From an uncultured Pelagibacteraceae bacterium (lineage in GTDB: Bacteria > Pseudomonadota > Alphaproteobacteria > Pelagibacterales > Pelagibacteraceae): DNA of 64,000 bases. The notes under the pieces are model-generated. The model searched no databases. It was not told the DNA's origin and worked only from the letters and a program-made list of their open reading frames with translations. The stretch is taken from positions 71,977-135,976 of the forward strand of contig CACFIL010000001.1 in NCBI GenBank assembly GCA_902566315.1. The letters are read 5' to 3'. Below, one piece after another: positions 62,902 through 64,000 of the stretch (positions are counted from its first letter, which is position 1; each line of letters begins with the position of its first letter). The position numbers and the translations under genes were made by a program.

Positions 62902-63525
62902 TTACTTTAAAATCCTCTCAATTTTGTTAATTAATTTATTTTCAATTATTTTTAAATTATCTTTATTGGTATCTAAAATAAGGTATTTAGATTTGTTTTT
63001 ATTAGCAATTTCTAAAAATCCTTTCTGAACTTTATTATAAAAATTATAATCAAATTTATCGTACTTATTTTTATTTTTTCTTAGCTTTAGTCTCTTCAGC
63101 ATATTTTTTTTATTTACAATACTTAAAAAAGTAAAGTTAGGTCTTAAATTGCCTAACAAAAAATTATTCATTTTTAAAATTAAATTTTTATCTAGTTTCA
63201 TTCCATAATGTTGATAGGCTAATGTTGAGTCTATAAATCTGTCAATTAATATAACTTTTTTTTTGTAATTTTTTTTTAGAATTTTATCTATATTTTCTGA
63301 TCTCGAAGCCATTAGTAAAAATAAATCTGTTTTATTACTTAATTTTGATTTTTTATTTAACATTAAAGATCTTAATTTTTCAGATAGATTTGTGCCTCCT
63401 GGTTCTCTAAAGGTTTTATATTTAATTTTTTTTGTTTTTAAATATTTAATTATTTTTTCTAAGCTAGTGGATTTTCCAGAAGCTTCTATTCCTTCAAATA
63501 CTATAATGGGATATTTAGACATCAC
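62902..63525 (-). CDS. tmk: Thymidylate kinase
   Basis: It phosphorylates dTMP to dTDP. The P-loop reads IVFEGIEASGKSTSLEKI, with the family REPGGTNLSEKLR and LIDRFIDSTLAYQHYG segments. The length is 207 residues; the first two codons are both ATG, so the start could be either. It overlaps the dac 3' end by 11 bases and holB abuts it. dTMP itself would come from a thymidylate synthase elsewhere. Confidence 0.96.
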   Translation of the reverse strand: MMSKYPIIVFEGIEASGKSTSLEKIIKYLKTKKIKYKTFREPGGTNLSEKLRSLMLNKKSKLSNKTDLFLLMASRSENIDKILKKNYKKKVILIDRFIDSTLAYQHYGMKLDKNLILKMNNFLLGNLRPNFTFLSIVNKKNMLKRLKLRKNKNKYDKFDYNFYNKVQKGFLEIANKNKSKYLILDTNKDNLKIIENKLINKIERILK

Positions 63526-64000
63526 CCCAGATTAGGAAATTTATAGAAGAAATAAATCTAGAGAAAATATTTTGTCTTTTTACATTTTCAAAAGCTAATA
63601 GATCGTATTCTCCTATCTGTTCGTCTTTATAAAGTATTTTAACTTTGCCAATTATGTCATTTTTTAATATTGGAGCCTTTATTGGGCCTTGATAGTTAAC
63701 AGATACTTTTAGATATTTTTTTTTTGCTTTTGGAATAGTTTTATAAACATCTTCATTTATATACGATTTAATTGTTTTCTGTGTTCCTTGCCAAACATCC
63801 AATTCATCAAATATTTCGTCTTTTTTTGCGATATTGACTGTGTCAAAATTTGTTAAACCATATGTTAATAATTTAAGTGATTGTTTTGATCTCTGATTTT
63901 TCGAGACAAAACCACTACCAACTGCAATTATTCTCCTATCATTTCTTTTGATTGTTGAAGCAAGTGAATATTTTTCATAAGCAAGATATCCTGTCTTTAT
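63515..64000 (-). CDS. D-alanyl-D-alanine carboxypeptidase (penicillin-binding protein 5/6 type), 5' end outside window
   Basis: Read from the window edge, the frame begins IKTGYLAYEKYSLASTIKR, which includes the KTG active-site triad of the penicillin-binding fold (Lys-Thr-Gly) and RRIIAVGSGFVSKNQRSKQS, LKLLTYGL. A C-terminal domain follows (IKAPILKNDIIGKVKILY). This trims the terminal D-alanine from peptidoglycan stems in the periplasm. The N-terminal part with the catalytic Ser-X-X-Lys lies beyond the window. The C-terminal end shows a hydrophobic membrane-anchor-like tail. Confidence 0.93.
   Translation of the reverse strand: MKTGYLAYEKYSLASTIKRNDRRIIAVGSGFVSKNQRSKQSLKLLTYGLTNFDTVNIAKKDEIFDELDVWQGTQKTIKSYINEDVYKTIPKAKKKYLKVSVNYQGPIKAPILKNDIIGKVKILYKDEQIGEYDLLAFENVKRQNIFSRFISSINFLIWGDV

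Overview
The window reads as a contiguous piece of a streamlined, AT-rich alphaproteobacterial chromosome, most likely SAR11 (Pelagibacterales, 'Candidatus Pelagibacter' type). The reasons are an extreme A/T bias with lysine, asparagine and isoleucine-rich proteins, genes that abut or overlap by a few bases, shortened versions of household enzymes, a four-subunit sarcosine oxidase operon, and alphaproteobacterial gene orders such as gatCAB, acpS-lepB-rnc-recO, ribD-ribE-ribB-ribH-nusB-thiL and rpmF-plsX-ihfA-merR. Species assignment is an inference from gene content; no search was run.

Layout. 1-7.6 kb: pyrB (cut by the window edge) and ruvX on the minus strand, then gatCAB, an O-methyltransferase, trhO and a MATE exporter on the plus strand. 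7.6-12.6 kb: minus-strand soxBDAG, oxidising sarcosine to glycine and a C1 unit. A tRNA-Ser and a lytic transglycosylase follow. 15-22.3 kb: a dense plus-strand run dapA-smpB-folK-spoT-pyrE-pdxJ-acpS-lepB-rnc-recO. 22.3-32.9 kb: hemB, a putative Asp/Asn hydroxylase-like oxygenase, rpiB, glyA, nrdR, the riboflavin genes, nusB, thiL and the H+-pyrophosphatase hppA.

32.9-41 kb is the accessory part. It holds a set of glycosyltransferase-like genes, a GIY-YIG protein, an SGNH hydrolase and a tyrosine recombinase with a perfect 9-7-9 inverted repeat just before its start codon. Beyond these lie a tiny membrane protein, a DUF2938-like membrane protein and a GC-rich, strongly structured RNA that ends in an intrinsic terminator abutting a short methyltransferase (MGMT/Atl) gene. 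I could not assign this RNA to any family I know; it is the best candidate here for something undescribed.

41-56.6 kb: two transporters, hom, argC, ribosomal genes, two O-acetylhomoserine sulfhydrylase-like genes flanking an alpha/beta hydrolase, ctaA, a chorismate mutase, and a minus-strand operon cbp3-rpmF-plsX-ihfA-merR-rpmG divergent from bamE with no spacer. glpX, an SbmA/BacA-like transporter, an NDUFS4-like subunit and two tRNAs (Glu, Pro) complete it. 56.7-64 kb: a zinc-ribbon membrane protein, nhaA, a glutathione peroxidase, then the minus-strand chain dac(partial)-tmk-holB-metG-tatD-MBL hydrolase.

Functionally the window joins C1 and glycine metabolism (soxBDAG, glyA), sulfur-amino-acid synthesis (hom, two metY-like genes), cofactor synthesis (riboflavin, pyridoxal phosphate, folate, haem, thiamine) and core information processing. 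Several proteins differ from textbook forms in ways visible in the sequence: NrdR with two CxC knuckles, a RibB with a loop insertion and a degenerate cyclohydrolase half, and a SpoT lacking most of the linker before its ACT domain. era, fabH and a DUF177 gene are missing from their usual operon positions.
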